Numbered from the stretch's first letter, positions 19,627 through 28,882 are shown. The stretch: 64,000 nt of DNA from Variovorax paradoxus (GCF_009755665.1 NZ_CP046622.1:930001-994000); one strand, 5' to 3'. Notes: generated by a model not told the origin, from the letters alone. Program-made: numbers and translations.

Positions 19627-20550
19627 GTGCTGCAACAAAGAACCCTCAAGTCGATCAGCCGCGCCGTGGGCGTGGGGCTCCACAGCGGACAGCGCGTGGA
19701 GCTCACGCTGCGTCCGGCTCCTGCGGACACGGGCATCGTGTTCCGGCGCGTCGACCTGCCCGAGCCGGTCGACATCCGCATGACCGCCGAAGCGGTGACC
19801 GACACGCGCCTGGCTTCCACGGTTTCCACCGGCGGAGCGAAGGTGCAGACGGTCGAACACCTGATGTCGGCCTGTGCGGGCCTGGGCATCGACAACCTCT
19901 ACATCGACATCACGGCCGACGAAGTTCCGATCCTCGACGGATCGGCCTCGTCGTTCGTGTTCTTGCTGCAAAGCGCGGGCATCGAGCTGCAGAAGGCGCC
20001 GCGCCGCTTCATTCGCGTAACCCGCAAGGTCGAGGTGCGCGAAGGCGAGGGCGCCAACGAGAAGTGGGCGAGCCTTGAGCCGTACCATGGCTACAAACTG
20101 AGCTTCGAGATCGACTTCGACCACCGCGTGGTCAACTCCACCGGCCAGCGCGTGGAGTTCGACCTGGGCAAGGATTCCTACAGCCGCGACATCGCGCGCG
20201 CACGCACCTTCGGTTTCACGAAGGAAGTCGAGTACATGCGCAGCAAGGGCCTGGCGCTCGGCGGTGGGCTGGACAACGCCATCGTGATGGACGACACCAA
20301 GGTGCTCAATGCCGGCGGGCTGCGCTACGACGACGAGTTCGTGAAGCACAAGATCCTCGACGCGATGGGCGACCTGTACATCATCGGCAAGCCTCTGCTG
20401 GCCGCTTACACCGCATTCCGCTCGGGCCACGCGCTCAACAACAAGCTGCTGCGCGAACTGCTCACCCACAGCGACGCTTACGAGATCGTCACCTTCGAAG
20501 ACGAAAAGCGCGCACCGCGCGGTTTCGGCGAAGTGGCGCGGGCCTGGTAG
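19627..20550 (+). CDS. lpxC: LpxC, UDP-3-O-acyl-GlcNAc deacetylase
   Basis: LpxC carries out the committed step of lipid A synthesis and is a zinc enzyme. GTG 19627 gives 307 residues beginning [20 protein letters not shown], as in the family; an upstream ATG at 19561 would add 22 unrelated residues. The zinc-binding histidine in [11 protein letters not shown], the [11 protein letters not shown] motif with the other His and Asp ligands, and a late GHAL histidine are present. The position after ftsZ is the standard end of the proteobacterial dcw cluster. Confidence 0.96.
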   Translation: MLQQRTLKSISRAVGVGLHSGQRVELTLRPAPADTGIVFRRVDLPEPVDIRMTAEAVTDTRLASTVSTGGAKVQTVEHLMSACAGLGIDNLYIDITADEVPILDGSASSFVFLLQSAGIELQKAPRRFIRVTRKVEVREGEGANEKWASLEPYHGYKLSFEIDFDHRVVNSTGQRVEFDLGKDSYSRDIARARTFGFTKEVEYMRSKGLALGGGLDNAIVMDDTKVLNAGGLRYDDEFVKHKILDAMGDLYIIGKPLLAAYTAFRSGHALNNKLLRELLTHSDAYEIVTFEDEKRAPRGFGEVARAW

Positions 20551-20585
20551 CAGGCAGGTTCTTCAGTTCCTCGCGCTACCACGCA

Positions 20586-20762
20586 ATGCTTGTCTTCCGC
20601 TGGGCCATCCTGCTGCTTCTGCTGGTGGCGGGCGTGTCGTTCGCGTTCTATGCCGGAACAGGGCAGGTCAAGTACCGGCGCTTCGGCTGGATCGTGCTCA
20701 AGTGGACGCTGCTTGCGGCGTTCGGCTTCTTTGCGGTGCTGATCGCCGAGCGGGTGGCCTAG
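20586..20762 (+). CDS. Small two-helix membrane protein of unknown function
   Basis: A 58-residue reading begins at ATG 20586, 35 bases after lpxC. It predicts two hydrophobic helices, about residues 4-23 and 36-55, separated by a short basic segment GQVKYRRFGW. The composition and good GC3 pattern look coding, and nothing else occupies the interval. There is no strong Shine-Dalgarno sequence. I do not recognise a function; its position suggests transcription with lpxC. Confidence 0.6.
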   Translation: MLVFRWAILLLLLVAGVSFAFYAGTGQVKYRRFGWIVLKWTLLAAFGFFAVLIAERVA

Positions 20763-20814
20763 CCCGGTAGCCGGCCTGGCTTGCGCCGCGCCATTGATGA
20801 GCGCCTGAACGGCG

Positions 20815-21363
20815 CTATCTCGAGCGGCCTTGCCGGTAGGTGCCGGCATGCGTTTTCGACAGCTCGGCCGCTTCGGCGAGCCGCGCCATCGAGCGGCCCA
20901 CCTGCGCATGGGTGATGGCGATGCCCAGCGCATCGGCCGCGTCCGCGCCGGGCAGGCCGGGCAGGTCGAGCAGGCGCTTCACCATTTCTTGCACCTGTGC
21001 CTTTGCAGCCTGGCCGTGGCCGGCCACGGCCTTCTTCATCTGCAGCGCGGTGTATTCGGCCACCGTGAGCTTGCTGTTCACCAGCGAGGTCACGCAGGCG
21101 CCGCGTGCCTGGCCCAGCAGAAGTGTCGATTGCGGGTTGACGTTGACGAAGATGATTTCGACCGCCGAAGCGTCGGGCTGGTAGCGCTCGGCGATTTCGG
21201 CGATGCCGTCGAACAGCACCTTGAGGCGCGCCGGCAGGTTGCCGCTGCCCAGGTGCCGGGTGCTGATGGTGCCGCTCGCAACGTAGCGCAGCGCATGGCC
21301 GTCCGCATCCACCACGCCGAAGCCAGTGGTCAGGAGGCCGGGGTCGATGCCGAGAATGCGCAT
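20815..21363 (-). CDS. ruvC: RuvC, Holliday junction resolvase
   Basis: RuvC cuts Holliday junctions bound by RuvAB. The start at 21363 gives 182 residues beginning [19 protein letters not shown], with the first catalytic Asp at residue 7. The catalytic Glu lies in SAVEIIFVN and the late acidic pair in [16 protein letters not shown] longer upstream reading would overlap the neighbouring gene and is not family-like. It lies 4 bases after the CdsA-like gene and is probably the last gene of a plsC-cdsA-ruvC unit. Confidence 0.95.
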   Translation of the reverse strand: MRILGIDPGLLTTGFGVVDADGHALRYVASGTISTRHLGSGNLPARLKVLFDGIAEIAERYQPDASAVEIIFVNVNPQSTLLLGQARGACVTSLVNSKLTVAEYTALQMKKAVAGHGQAAKAQVQEMVKRLLDLPGLPGADAADALGIAITHAQVGRSMARLAEAAELSKTHAGTYRQGRSR

Positions 21364-21367
21364 GTCG

Positions 21368-22357
21368 TCAGACGTTGAAGTACCAGCGGATCGAATGAAA
21401 GAAGATGGGCGCCGCAAAACACAGTGCGTCCACGCGGTCGAGCAGGCCGTTGGCGCCGGTCACGCCCACGCCTTTCTTGCCCCAGTTGGGAATGCCGCGG
21501 TCGCGCTTGAGCGCCTTCATCACCAGGTGGCCCATGGAACCCGCGATGCAGGCGATGAACGAGACGGCAAGCGCCTGGCCGAACTTGAAGGGCGTGATGA
21601 ACGAGAACAGCGCACCGACCAGGCTGGCCACCACGATGCCGATGCCCCAGCTGGTCCAGTTGAAGCTGCGGCTCACGTTGGGTGCAAAGGGCTTGCGCTG
21701 CGAGCGGCGCGAGATCACGTGCTGCACCAGCACCGAAGTCTGCACCACGAACACCAGGAAGAACACGAGAAACGCGCTCTTGCCTTCGTAGCCCGGAAAG
21801 CTCAGGAGCAGCAGTGCTGGCACGTGGCTCATGCCGTAGACGCAGATCATGATGCCCCATTGCAGCTTGGCGTTGCGCTCGAGAAAGTGGCTGGGGTCGT
21901 TGGCGAGTGCGCTTGCGACCGGAATCGCAAGGAACACGTAGACCGGAATGAAAACGGTGAACAGGTCGAAGCGCGCGGTGGCCACGAGCCAGAACTGGAT
22001 CGGCAGCACCACGAAGAAGGCCAGGATGAGGCTGCGATGGTCGCCGCGGCGTGTGGGCGAAAGGGTGATGAACTCGCGCAGCGCGAAGAAGGCGATGAGT
22101 GCGAACAACACGGTGGCCACGGTTTCGCCCAAGGCCCAGCCAACCCAAAACACGATGACCATGAACCAGGTGGTGCCCAGCAGTTTGCGGTAGTGGGCGA
22201 GTTCGGCCTGCCAGGTGGCGTCGTGCACGGGGTTGCGGCGTTCCCTGAAGCTCAGGAAGAGCGCGGTTGTGCTCGCGATCACGAGCAGGCCGAAGACGAT
22301 GAGGAACAGGGTCGCGACTTGCTGGGTCGGGGTGAGGCTGCGCAGGAACTGGTTCAT
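21368..22357 (-). CDS. CdsA-like integral membrane protein (phosphatidate cytidylyltransferase family) with a degenerate signature
   Basis: CdsA enzymes make CDP-diacylglycerol from phosphatidate and CTP. This 329-residue protein predicts about eight membrane helices and ends with a segment aligned to the CdsA signature. The canonical signature has KR-x4-KD followed by PxHGG and a DR-x-D end. Here it reads [15 protein letters not shown], then [12 protein letters not shown], so the KD and HGG elements are altered (residues 284-312). The DRVD end remains. It may have changed substrate use or activity; a housekeeping cdsA is expected elsewhere. It is coupled to a PlsC-like gene 12 bases upstream. 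Confidence 0.8.
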   Translation of the reverse strand: MNQFLRSLTPTQQVATLFLIVFGLLVIASTTALFLSFRERRNPVHDATWQAELAHYRKLLGTTWFMVIVFWVGWALGETVATVLFALIAFFALREFITLSPTRRGDHRSLILAFFVVLPIQFWLVATARFDLFTVFIPVYVFLAIPVASALANDPSHFLERNAKLQWGIMICVYGMSHVPALLLLSFPGYEGKSAFLVFFLVFVVQTSVLVQHVISRRSQRKPFAPNVSRSFNWTSWGIGIVVASLVGALFSFITPFKFGQALAVSFIACIAGSMGHLVMKALKRDRGIPNWGKKGVGVTGANGLLDRVDALCFAAPIFFHSIRWYFNV

Positions 22358-22369
22358 GTCAGTTCCAAT

Positions 22370-23287
22370 TTACACATCACGCAAAGCAATCACGGCAGCA
22401 CGCGCGCGATCGAGGAAAGGGCGGCGCTCTTCGTCTTCTTCCACGCGGATTGGTGCGCCGAAAGTGACTGAACACAAGATCGGCACCGGCACGATCTCGC
22501 CCTTGGGCATGACGCGCTGCACGTTGTCGATCCATGCAGGCACCAGCACCACGTCAGGAAACATCGTTGCGAGCGTGTAGAGGCCCGACTTGAACTTCTG
22601 CGGCTCGCCCGTGTGGCCGCGCGTGCCCTCGGGAAAGATGATGATCGAGTCACCGCTGCGCAGGGCTTCGACCAAGGGGGCGAGCGGATCGGAGGCGGGA
22701 GCCGCAGCGGGTTCGGAAGGCGCGGCTTCCGTGGTTGCAGCCGGTGGTTCGACAGGGGGCGCGACCGCGGGAGGCGGCGGCGCAGGAAGATCGAGCCGCC
22801 CTTGAATCTCGTCGAAAGCCTCGGGGGCCACATCGACGACGGTCTGCGGCGCTGGCGCCAGCGGCAGCAATGGCTCCATCGAAGGCTCGATGCGTTCGGC
22901 TGGCCCTGCAGCGGTATCTCGTGCTGGCGCGGGTGGCGTGTCAGGCTCGGCCGCGGCTGGTGCCGGTGCTGCCGAAGCGGGCGCCGTGGCCGCCCGTTCC
23001 ACGTAAACGGCGTTGAACACCTCCGTCGTGATCCAGCGCTTGAACGGCGTATTGGCCCAGTAGTCGCGCGCCGCAATGGGCCGCGTGATACTGCGCAGCT
23101 CTTCAGGCAGGGCAGCCCAGATCATCACGAGGTCGGCGTGGCTCTGGTGGTTGGCGAAATAGATGCGCTGCTCGGCCTTTGGCGGGCAGCCGTACCACCG
23201 CGCCTGGGCCCCCGTGAGCAACCGGACGATCCCCAACAACAACCAACCTGTGAGCTTTGCCAGCATGGGCGCGATGATACGGGTCAT
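22370..23287 (-). CDS. PlsC-like 1-acyl-glycerol-3-phosphate acyltransferase with an Ala/Pro-rich insert
   Basis: This enzyme family moves an acyl chain to lysophosphatidate or related lipids at the inner membrane. The 305-residue product has the catalytic HX4D motif (NHQSHAD, His47 and Asp52) and the phosphate-binding FPEGTR (218-223). Between them, residues 99-200 form an Ala/Pro/Glu-rich low-complexity stretch that other family members lack, while the frame and both motifs are intact. The start at 23287 is uncertain; Met8 is an alternative. The start codon overlaps the start of the divergent DUF2809 gene. The CdsA-like gene follows. Confidence 0.82.
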   Translation of the reverse strand: MTRIIAPMLAKLTGWLLLGIVRLLTGAQARWYGCPPKAEQRIYFANHQSHADLVMIWAALPEELRSITRPIAARDYWANTPFKRWITTEVFNAVYVERAATAPASAAPAPAAAEPDTPPAPARDTAAGPAERIEPSMEPLLPLAPAPQTVVDVAPEAFDEIQGRLDLPAPPPPAVAPPVEPPAATTEAAPSEPAAAPASDPLAPLVEALRSGDSIIIFPEGTRGHTGEPQKFKSGLYTLATMFPDVVLVPAWIDNVQRVMPKGEIVPVPILCSVTFGAPIRVEEDEERRPFLDRARAAVIALRDV

Positions 23288-23711
23288 GCGATGGCGTTTC
23301 GATCCTCTTTCTCTGGTGTGGGCGGTGGCCCTGTTCTTTGTTCTCGTGCTGCTGGCCACCATTGGCGCGCGCTGGGGGTGGGTGCGGAGTTTCTTCGGCG
23401 ACGTGCTGGCCGTGGCATGGGTCTACCTCGTCTTCAAGACTTTCATTGCCACGCGCGTGCTGCCATTGGCGCTGGCCGCGCTCGGCGTGGGCCTGGCGGT
23501 CGAACTGGGACAATTCCTGGCATCGGCCTGGCACCTGCATATTCCGAACCGCGCCCTGCGCATCGTGCTCGGCAGTACGGCGGACTGGTGGGACGTGGTG
23601 GCCTACCTGATCGGCTTTGCGGCCGTGCTGGCCATCGAGGCGCTATGCGGCGCCGTCAGGGCAGCTCGGCCGACGGCATGCGCGCCACAATGGTCGAAGC
23701 CCGCCCGTTGA
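23286..23711 (+). CDS. DUF2809-family small membrane protein
   Basis: The 141-residue protein predicts four membrane helices, with features of the DUF2809 (VanZ-like) family: GDVLAVAWVYLVFKTF, VELGQF and a final WWDVVAYLIGF helix. No activity is established. ATG 23286 shares the bases CATG with the minus-strand plsC-like start; in-frame upstream ATGs at 23265 and 23274 are possible. The 3' end overlaps the convergent mtgA by 56 bases, so the last 20 or so residues may be non-conserved. Confidence 0.72.
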   Translation: MRWRFDPLSLVWAVALFFVLVLLATIGARWGWVRSFFGDVLAVAWVYLVFKTFIATRVLPLALAALGVGLAVELGQFLASAWHLHIPNRALRIVLGSTADWWDVVAYLIGFAAVLAIEALCGAVRAARPTACAPQWSKPAR

Positions 23712-24399
23712 GGTAAGACGAGCCCAGCCGGCGCTCGAAGAACTTGGGGCTGGGCAGCATCACCGCCAGGCGTGCGGCCTCGCCGGCGCTCAGGCGTGAG
23801 GCGGGCTTTTTGAAATAGTACTGGGCTGCGGCTTCGGCGCCGAACACGCCTTCGCCCCATTCGACATTGTTGAGATAGATCTCGAGGATGCGCCGCTTGT
23901 CGAGCAGCACTTCGAGCGTCATGGCGAGCACCAGCTCCTGGCCCTTGCGCAGCAGCGTGCGCTCGCCGGAGAGCAGCAGGTTTTTTGCCAGCTGCTGCGT
24001 GATGGTGGAGCCGCCGCGCAGCTGCACGGGCCGCACCGGCTTGCCGCGCGCAATGGCGCGTGCCGCACGCCGGGCCGCAAGCTCCTCGGCTTTGGCATTG
24101 CGCTGCCGGGCGCGTTCGATGGCTTCCCATTCCACGCCGTTGTGGTCGATGAAGTCGGCATCTTCGCTGGCGATGACGGCACGCTTGAGGTTGTCGCTGA
24201 TCTGCGCGTAGGGCACCCACTCCTGGCGCCAGGCGCCCTTGCTGCCCTGGTGAATGGCGATCTGCCAGGCTTCGGAGCGCTGGAACGCCGTGCTCTGCGG
24301 AGCGATCACGGCCATGGCCGCTATGCGCGCCACAAAGAAAATCTCGAGCGCCACGCCCGCTACCAGCAGGCAGCCAATCAGCCGCAGCAGCCCCTTCAT
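23656..24399 (-). CDS. mtgA: MtgA, monofunctional peptidoglycan glycosyltransferase
   Basis: MtgA polymerises lipid II into glycan strands without a transpeptidase domain. The 247-residue protein has an N-terminal membrane anchor (about residues 4-28) and the GT51 motifs: ASEDADFIDHNGVEW with the catalytic Glu, RGGSTITQQLAKNL, and RRILEIYLNNVEWGEGVFGAEAAAQYYF. It overlaps the aroE stop by ATGA, so the two are co-translated. Confidence 0.95.
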   Translation of the reverse strand: MKGLLRLIGCLLVAGVALEIFFVARIAAMAVIAPQSTAFQRSEAWQIAIHQGSKGAWRQEWVPYAQISDNLKRAVIASEDADFIDHNGVEWEAIERARQRNAKAEELAARRAARAIARGKPVRPVQLRGGSTITQQLAKNLLLSGERTLLRKGQELVLAMTLEVLLDKRRILEIYLNNVEWGEGVFGAEAAAQYYFKKPASRLSAGEAARLAVMLPSPKFFERRLGSSYLNGRASTIVARMPSAELP

Positions 24400-25253
24400 T
24401 GGCCGACGGCGAGCGAGGCGCGCAGTTCGGCCAGCACCTGTGCGGCGGGCGGGCGCACGCCGCGCCAAGCCTCGAACGCTTCAGCCGCCTGCTCGACCAG
24501 CATGCCGAGTCCGTCGCGCCCTACCGCGCCGTGCGCTTCGGCCCACGCAATGAAGCCGGCGGCGGCGGGCCCGTACATCAGGTCGACCGCGAGCGCATCG
24601 GGGCGCAGCACCTGGGCGCGTACCGGTACCGCATCGCCCGCAAGGCTGGAGGCGGTGGCGTTGATCACCACGTCGAAATTGCCGGGTACTTCGTCGAGGG
24701 CCCATGCTTCGAGCGTGGCGCCGTGGCGCAAGGCCAGGGCCGCGTGGCGCTGCACCAGGGCCATGGCCTTGCCGACGGTTCGGTTGGCCACGACGATACG
24801 CGAGGCGCCCGCATCGAGCAGCGGGCCGAGCACGCCCGCGGCAGCGCCGCCCGCGCCGATGAGCAGCAGTTCGCAGCCTGCCAAAGGCACGGCGGCGTTG
24901 CGCACGATGTCGTTGACCAGGCCGATGCCGTCGGTGTTGTCGGCGTGAATGCTGCCGTCCGCTTCGAAGCGAAGCATGTTCACCGCTTGCGCGAGCAGGG
25001 CGCGTTCGCTGGTGTGCTGTGCAATTGCGGCCGCGTCGAACTTGAACGGCACCGTGACGTTGCAGCCGCTCGCGATGTTGCCGTGTTCGGCCGCTTCTCG
25101 CCGGAAGCTGGCGACGCCTTCGGCGAAGGCGCCGATCGGCACGAGCCGACGGGTGTATTCCAGCTGTTGGCCGCAGAGCTCGGCAAATCGGGCATGGATG
25201 TGCGGCGAGCGGCTGTGCTCGACGGGGTTGCCCATTACGCAGTACAGGTCCAT
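24396..25253 (-). CDS. aroE: AroE, shikimate dehydrogenase
   Basis: AroE reduces 3-dehydroshikimate to shikimate with NADPH. The 285-residue protein has the substrate-binding start MGNPVEHSRSPHIH, the catalytic Lys in VPFKFDA, ADNTDGIGL with the catalytic Asp, and the NADP loop LLIGAGGAAAGVLGP. The DAHP synthase of the same pathway is at 35378-36496. A TonB-domain gene lies 23 bases upstream. Confidence 0.96.
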   Translation of the reverse strand: MDLYCVMGNPVEHSRSPHIHARFAELCGQQLEYTRRLVPIGAFAEGVASFRREAAEHGNIASGCNVTVPFKFDAAAIAQHTSERALLAQAVNMLRFEADGSIHADNTDGIGLVNDIVRNAAVPLAGCELLLIGAGGAAAGVLGPLLDAGASRIVVANRTVGKAMALVQRHAALALRHGATLEAWALDEVPGNFDVVINATASSLAGDAVPVRAQVLRPDALAVDLMYGPAAAGFIAWAEAHGAVGRDGLGMLVEQAAEAFEAWRGVRPPAAQVLAELRASLAVGQ

Positions 25254-25276
25254 GGCGCCGTGATTTGCTGGTGTTG

Positions 25277-26128
25277 CTATTGGGAAGAGAGCTCGATGGT
25301 TTCGTCGCGCGTGAACTTGAAGCGCGACTGCAGCACGATCTGGTCGGTCTGCTTGCGCATTGCATCGGTGAACTTGCCGAAGTTGCCGATGCTGTGCACG
25401 ATGGCCTTGGCACGCCGATCGAGCGTGGTGTCGCCCGAGCTCTCATCGACCACGGTGTCGAGGATCTTGCCGTCGTGGTTGATGGTGATCGTCATCTTGA
25501 GCTGGCCGTAGAGCTTCTTGCCGGCGGCGGTGGGAAAGTTCTCGGTGCCCCGCACCTCGATACGGCGGCGCAGCGTGTCCACGTAGATGGCATAGGCCGC
25601 CTCGCGCGTGGAAGGGCTCAGGTAGCGCTTCTTGGGGCGTGCGTTTTCTTCGTTCACGCGCCGTTCGATTTCGGCCAGCAGCTCGACCATCTGGCGCCGC
25701 TTTTCTTCGCGGGCCACGGCTTCCTTCGGGTCGCCCGAAACGCGTGGATCCGGCGCGGGCATGGCGGCCAGGTCACGCTTGAGCTGCGCGAGCAGCTGCA
25801 TCTGCTGCGCCTGCATGGCCTCGACCTGGCGCTGCGCCTCTTCGATGGAGTCGCCCACGGCGGTAAAGCTCGAGGGCGGCAGCGGGCTGGTGGCGCGGCC
25901 CCTTTCGAGGTCGCCGCCGCCAGCCAGCGAGGTTTGCGCCATGACGCGGGCGGTGGCGTCGGGCTTGTCGTTGGTCTTGCTGTTGACCAGGATCACCTCG
26001 AGCGGCGTGTCGCTGAAGACCCGGTTGAACGATTCAGGGTCGACGAAGCGCACCGTCAGAAGCGCGGCGTGCGCGATGATCGACACACCGAGTGCAATCT
26101 GCAGTGTGCTCAGATCCCTGAAGTTCAT
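25277..26128 (-). CDS. TonB-domain membrane protein
   Basis: The 283-residue protein has an N-terminal membrane helix (about 10-27), a long charged coiled-coil middle (about 90-165, rich in Gln, Glu and Arg) and a C-terminal TonB-like domain (about 190-275) with YVDTLRRRIEVRGTENFP and GQLKMTITINHDGKI. TonB proteins pass proton-motive force to outer-membrane receptors, but no exbB, exbD or receptor gene is here, so it may have a structural envelope role. GAGGAGCG precedes the start, and the 51-base gap to the RNase gene contains an AT-rich TATAAA. Confidence 0.8.
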   Translation of the reverse strand: MNFRDLSTLQIALGVSIIAHAALLTVRFVDPESFNRVFSDTPLEVILVNSKTNDKPDATARVMAQTSLAGGGDLERGRATSPLPPSSFTAVGDSIEEAQRQVEAMQAQQMQLLAQLKRDLAAMPAPDPRVSGDPKEAVAREEKRRQMVELLAEIERRVNEENARPKKRYLSPSTREAAYAIYVDTLRRRIEVRGTENFPTAAGKKLYGQLKMTITINHDGKILDTVVDESSGDTTLDRRAKAIVHSIGNFGKFTDAMRKQTDQIVLQSRFKFTRDETIELSSQ

Positions 26129-26179
26129 TGACGACGCTCCTCGCGGCTCATTGAATGGTTTTTATATTGCGCGCGGCGC

Positions 26180-28237
26180 TCACGCCGGCGTGTTCTCCGG
26201 TGCCGGCTCGCTGTCGGTGAGGTCGACCGCAATGGCGATGGGACCGGCCACTTCTTCTTCCTCGTCGCCGCTTTCCTCGTCAGCCGCGGCGTCCGCCTTG
26301 GGCGCGTCGAGGCGCTCGAGCACCGTGCCGTGCACGTCGAGCGCAATTTCGTCGATCTCGCCGAGTTTCACCCGCAGGCGCGCACCGCGCTCCTGCTGGC
26401 CCGCGACCGGAAACACCAGCGGCAGCGTGTCCGCACGCACCAGCGCGCCGTTCTGGATGTCCTTGATGACGGTGACTTCAAGCTCGGTGATGCCTTGCTG
26501 CTCAAGGTATTTGAGCGTCCAGAAGCGCTCCATGCCGCCCTGGTAGGCGTTGTAGGTTGCGTAGGCGGCGTCGAAGCCCGAGAGAATGGAGAACAGGTCG
26601 GCGTCCTTCGGCTTGAACGGCGCGGCCAGCGCCGCGGTCTTGCCGTGGCGCGCGGCCGCGATGATCTGCCACTGGTTCACCAGGTCGGTGTAGCGGCGCA
26701 GCGGCGAGGTGCTCCAGGCATAGCTCTTCACGCCCAGGCCCGCATGCGGCAGGGCCCGCGTGCCCATGCGCACCTTGATGCCCGGCGCCAGGCTGGCCTG
26801 GCTGCGGTAGAGCCCGGGCACGCCGAGCTCGCCGAGCCAGCCGCCCCAACTGCTGTTGGCCAGGATCATTGCCTCGGACACGATCAGGTCGAGCGGCGCA
26901 CCGCGCTGGCGAGTGGTGATCTGCACCTGCTCGCTGCCGTCCGGCTCGCCGTCATTGCCGACGAGGCGAAAGTTGTAGTCGGGCCGGTTGAAGTTCTCGG
27001 GCTTGCCGCGCACCACTTCGCGCTGGGCCTTCAATTGCTTTGCAAGACGGAACAGGAAGGAGAGCGGTGCACGCAGGTTCGCAGCCGCCTCGGGCGTGTT
27101 CTCGCTCGTGAACGAGGCGTCTTCGAGCCAGGGCTGCGTGACGATGCTGTCGAGCTGGTCGTGCCGCAGGTTGGCCACGATGGGCACGCGTTCCAGCTTG
27201 GTCTCGCTGGACTGCAGTTCGAGCGTGGCTTCGTCGAAGCGCACGTAGAGCGACACCGCCGGCCGATCGCCGCCTTCGAGCAGCGTGTAGGCGTTGACAA
27301 CCTCGTCGGGCAGCATCGTGATCTTGTGGCCCGGCATGTAGACCGTGGACATGCGCGAGCGCGCCACCTGGTCGATGGCGCTGCCCGGCGTGAGCGCAAG
27401 GCCCGGCGCCGCAATATGGATGCCGACCGTGACGGTGCCGCTGCCGAGGCCCTGCACCGAGAGTGCATCGTCGATTTCGGTGGTCTGCGAATCGTCGATC
27501 GAAAAGGCCTGGACGCCGGAAGCCAGCGGAAGGTCGTCGGCGATGGCCGGCGCGGCGAGCGCCGGAAACCCCGTGCCCTTGGGAAAATTCTCGAAAAGGA
27601 AGCGGCGCCAGTGGAACTGGTAGGGCGAATCGATGGCGCCGGCGCGCTCCAGCAGCTCGAGCGGCGGGCGCTGCGTGGCACGCGCGGCGTCGACCACGGC
27701 CTTGTACTCGGGCGCGTTCTTGTCGGGCTTGAACAGGATCTTGTAGAGCTGCTCGCGAATCGGCTGCGGGCAGACGCCCTCGGCCAGTTGCCCGGCCCAC
27801 TCGACGATTTGCGCCTGCACGACTTTTTTCTTTTCGATGGCGGCCAGCGCCTGCTGCACGATTTCGGCCGGCGCCTTCTTGAAGCGCCCCTTGCCTGCGC
27901 GGCGAAAGTAGTGCGGCGCCTCGAACAGCGCGAAAAGCGCGGCCGCCTGCTGCGCGAGCGTGGGCTTGTCGCTGAAATAGTCGGCCGCGAGTTCGGCAAA
28001 GCCGAATTCGCCCTCGGCCGCAAATTCCCATGCGAGGTCGAGGTCCATGGTGGCGGCGATGGCGCGCGCTTCGGCAATCAGCTCGGCCGGGGCGGGCTTC
28101 TCGAAACGCAGGACGATATTGGCGCCCTTGACCTTGACGCGCTTGCCGGTGTCGAGCTCGACCTGCGCCGATGCTTCGGCCTCCGAAAGCACGCGGCCGC
28201 CGAGGTACTTGCCGGCTTCTTCAAACAATACAAACAT
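26180..28237 (-). CDS. rnb: RNase II-family 3'-5' exoribonuclease
   Basis: RNB-domain enzymes degrade single-stranded RNA from the 3' end. The 685-residue protein has an N-terminal region with a winged-helix-like segment (about 90-150), the RNB core and a C-terminal S1-like domain (about 590-650). The catalytic cluster reads IDDSQTTEIDDAL, aligned with the four-Asp cluster of E. coli RNase II, with the second Asp replaced by Glu. Glu at this place is seen in plastid and Deinococcus-type members, so activity is likely. RMSTVYMPGHKITMLP and SPLRRYTDLVNQWQ are also typical. Confidence 0.9.
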   Translation of the reverse strand: MFVLFEEAGKYLGGRVLSEAEASAQVELDTGKRVKVKGANIVLRFEKPAPAELIAEARAIAATMDLDLAWEFAAEGEFGFAELAADYFSDKPTLAQQAAALFALFEAPHYFRRAGKGRFKKAPAEIVQQALAAIEKKKVVQAQIVEWAGQLAEGVCPQPIREQLYKILFKPDKNAPEYKAVVDAARATQRPPLELLERAGAIDSPYQFHWRRFLFENFPKGTGFPALAAPAIADDLPLASGVQAFSIDDSQTTEIDDALSVQGLGSGTVTVGIHIAAPGLALTPGSAIDQVARSRMSTVYMPGHKITMLPDEVVNAYTLLEGGDRPAVSLYVRFDEATLELQSSETKLERVPIVANLRHDQLDSIVTQPWLEDASFTSENTPEAAANLRAPLSFLFRLAKQLKAQREVVRGKPENFNRPDYNFRLVGNDGEPDGSEQVQITTRQRGAPLDLIVSEAMILANSSWGGWLGELGVPGLYRSQASLAPGIKVRMGTRALPHAGLGVKSYAWSTSPLRRYTDLVNQWQIIAAARHGKTAALAAPFKPKDADLFSILSGFDAAYATYNAYQGGMERFWTLKYLEQQGITELEVTVIKDIQNGALVRADTLPLVFPVAGQQERGARLRVKLGEIDEIALDVHGTVLERLDAPKADAAADEESGDEEEEVAGPIAIAVDLTDSEPAPENTPA

Positions 28238-28243
28238 GAGCCG

Positions 28244-28249
28244 ATTGTC
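28244..28249 (-). promoter_or_regulatory. -10-like GACAAT before the RNase gene
   Basis: On the minus strand GACAAT ends 6 bases before the ATG at 28237. A start site at the ATG itself is implied. No -35 is visible. Confidence 0.4.
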
Positions 28250-28288
28250 CCACGCTGGACCCGGCCCGCCGCCCGGCGCCGGAGGGAC

Positions 28289-28882
28289 TCAGACCGGGTT
28301 GATGAAGTCGATGACGTCGTCCAGATGGTTCTGCTCGAAATCGGAGAGCGCATGGTCGCCCCCCTCGAGCAGCTTGATGTTGCTGTCGGGGTAGCGCGCG
28401 GACATTTCGTGCCAGTCCAGCGCCTCGTCGCCCTTGGCGATGATGGCCAGCACGCGCTCGGGGCGCGTGAGGGCGCCAACTTCCATGGTGCGCAGCTCCT
28501 GGATGTACTCCGGCCGGAAATAGAAGTGCTCGGCCGGGTCTTGCCACGTGGTCTGGTCGCCAATGTAGAGCTGCAGATCGCGCGCGGGGTGCACGGCGGG
28601 GTTGAGCAGCACGGTACGGCAGCGCGTCATTCCGGCAACGTAGGTGGCATAGAAGCCGCCGAGCGAGGAACCGACCACGGCCATCGACTTGCGCGGCCAG
28701 TCGGCAATGCCTTTCATCACCATGTCGATCGCTTCACGCGGAGAAGGCGGCAGCTGCGGACACCACCACTGCAGGTTGGGGTGCTCCAGCGCCACGCGCT
28801 GCGCCATCAGCCGCGCCTTGGTCGAGCGGGGAGAGGAGCGGAAACCGTGCAGATACAACAGGTGAGTGGTTTTCGGATCCAT
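28289..28882 (-). CDS. YqiA-like alpha/beta hydrolase (esterase)
   Basis: The 197-residue protein opens with HLLYLHGFRSSPRSTKA, the oxyanion region, and has the nucleophile elbow VVGSSLGGFYAT and the late catalytic segments AKGDEALDW and EGGDHALSDFE, the full Ser-Asp-His set of the YqiA family of small cytoplasmic esterases. The natural substrate is unknown. The start at 28882 matches the family; an in-frame ATG 22 codons upstream is possible. It ends 51 bases before the RNase gene. Confidence 0.88.
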   Translation of the reverse strand: MDPKTTHLLYLHGFRSSPRSTKARLMAQRVALEHPNLQWWCPQLPPSPREAIDMVMKGIADWPRKSMAVVGSSLGGFYATYVAGMTRCRTVLLNPAVHPARDLQLYIGDQTTWQDPAEHFYFRPEYIQELRTMEVGALTRPERVLAIIAKGDEALDWHEMSARYPDSNIKLLEGGDHALSDFEQNHLDDVIDFINPV

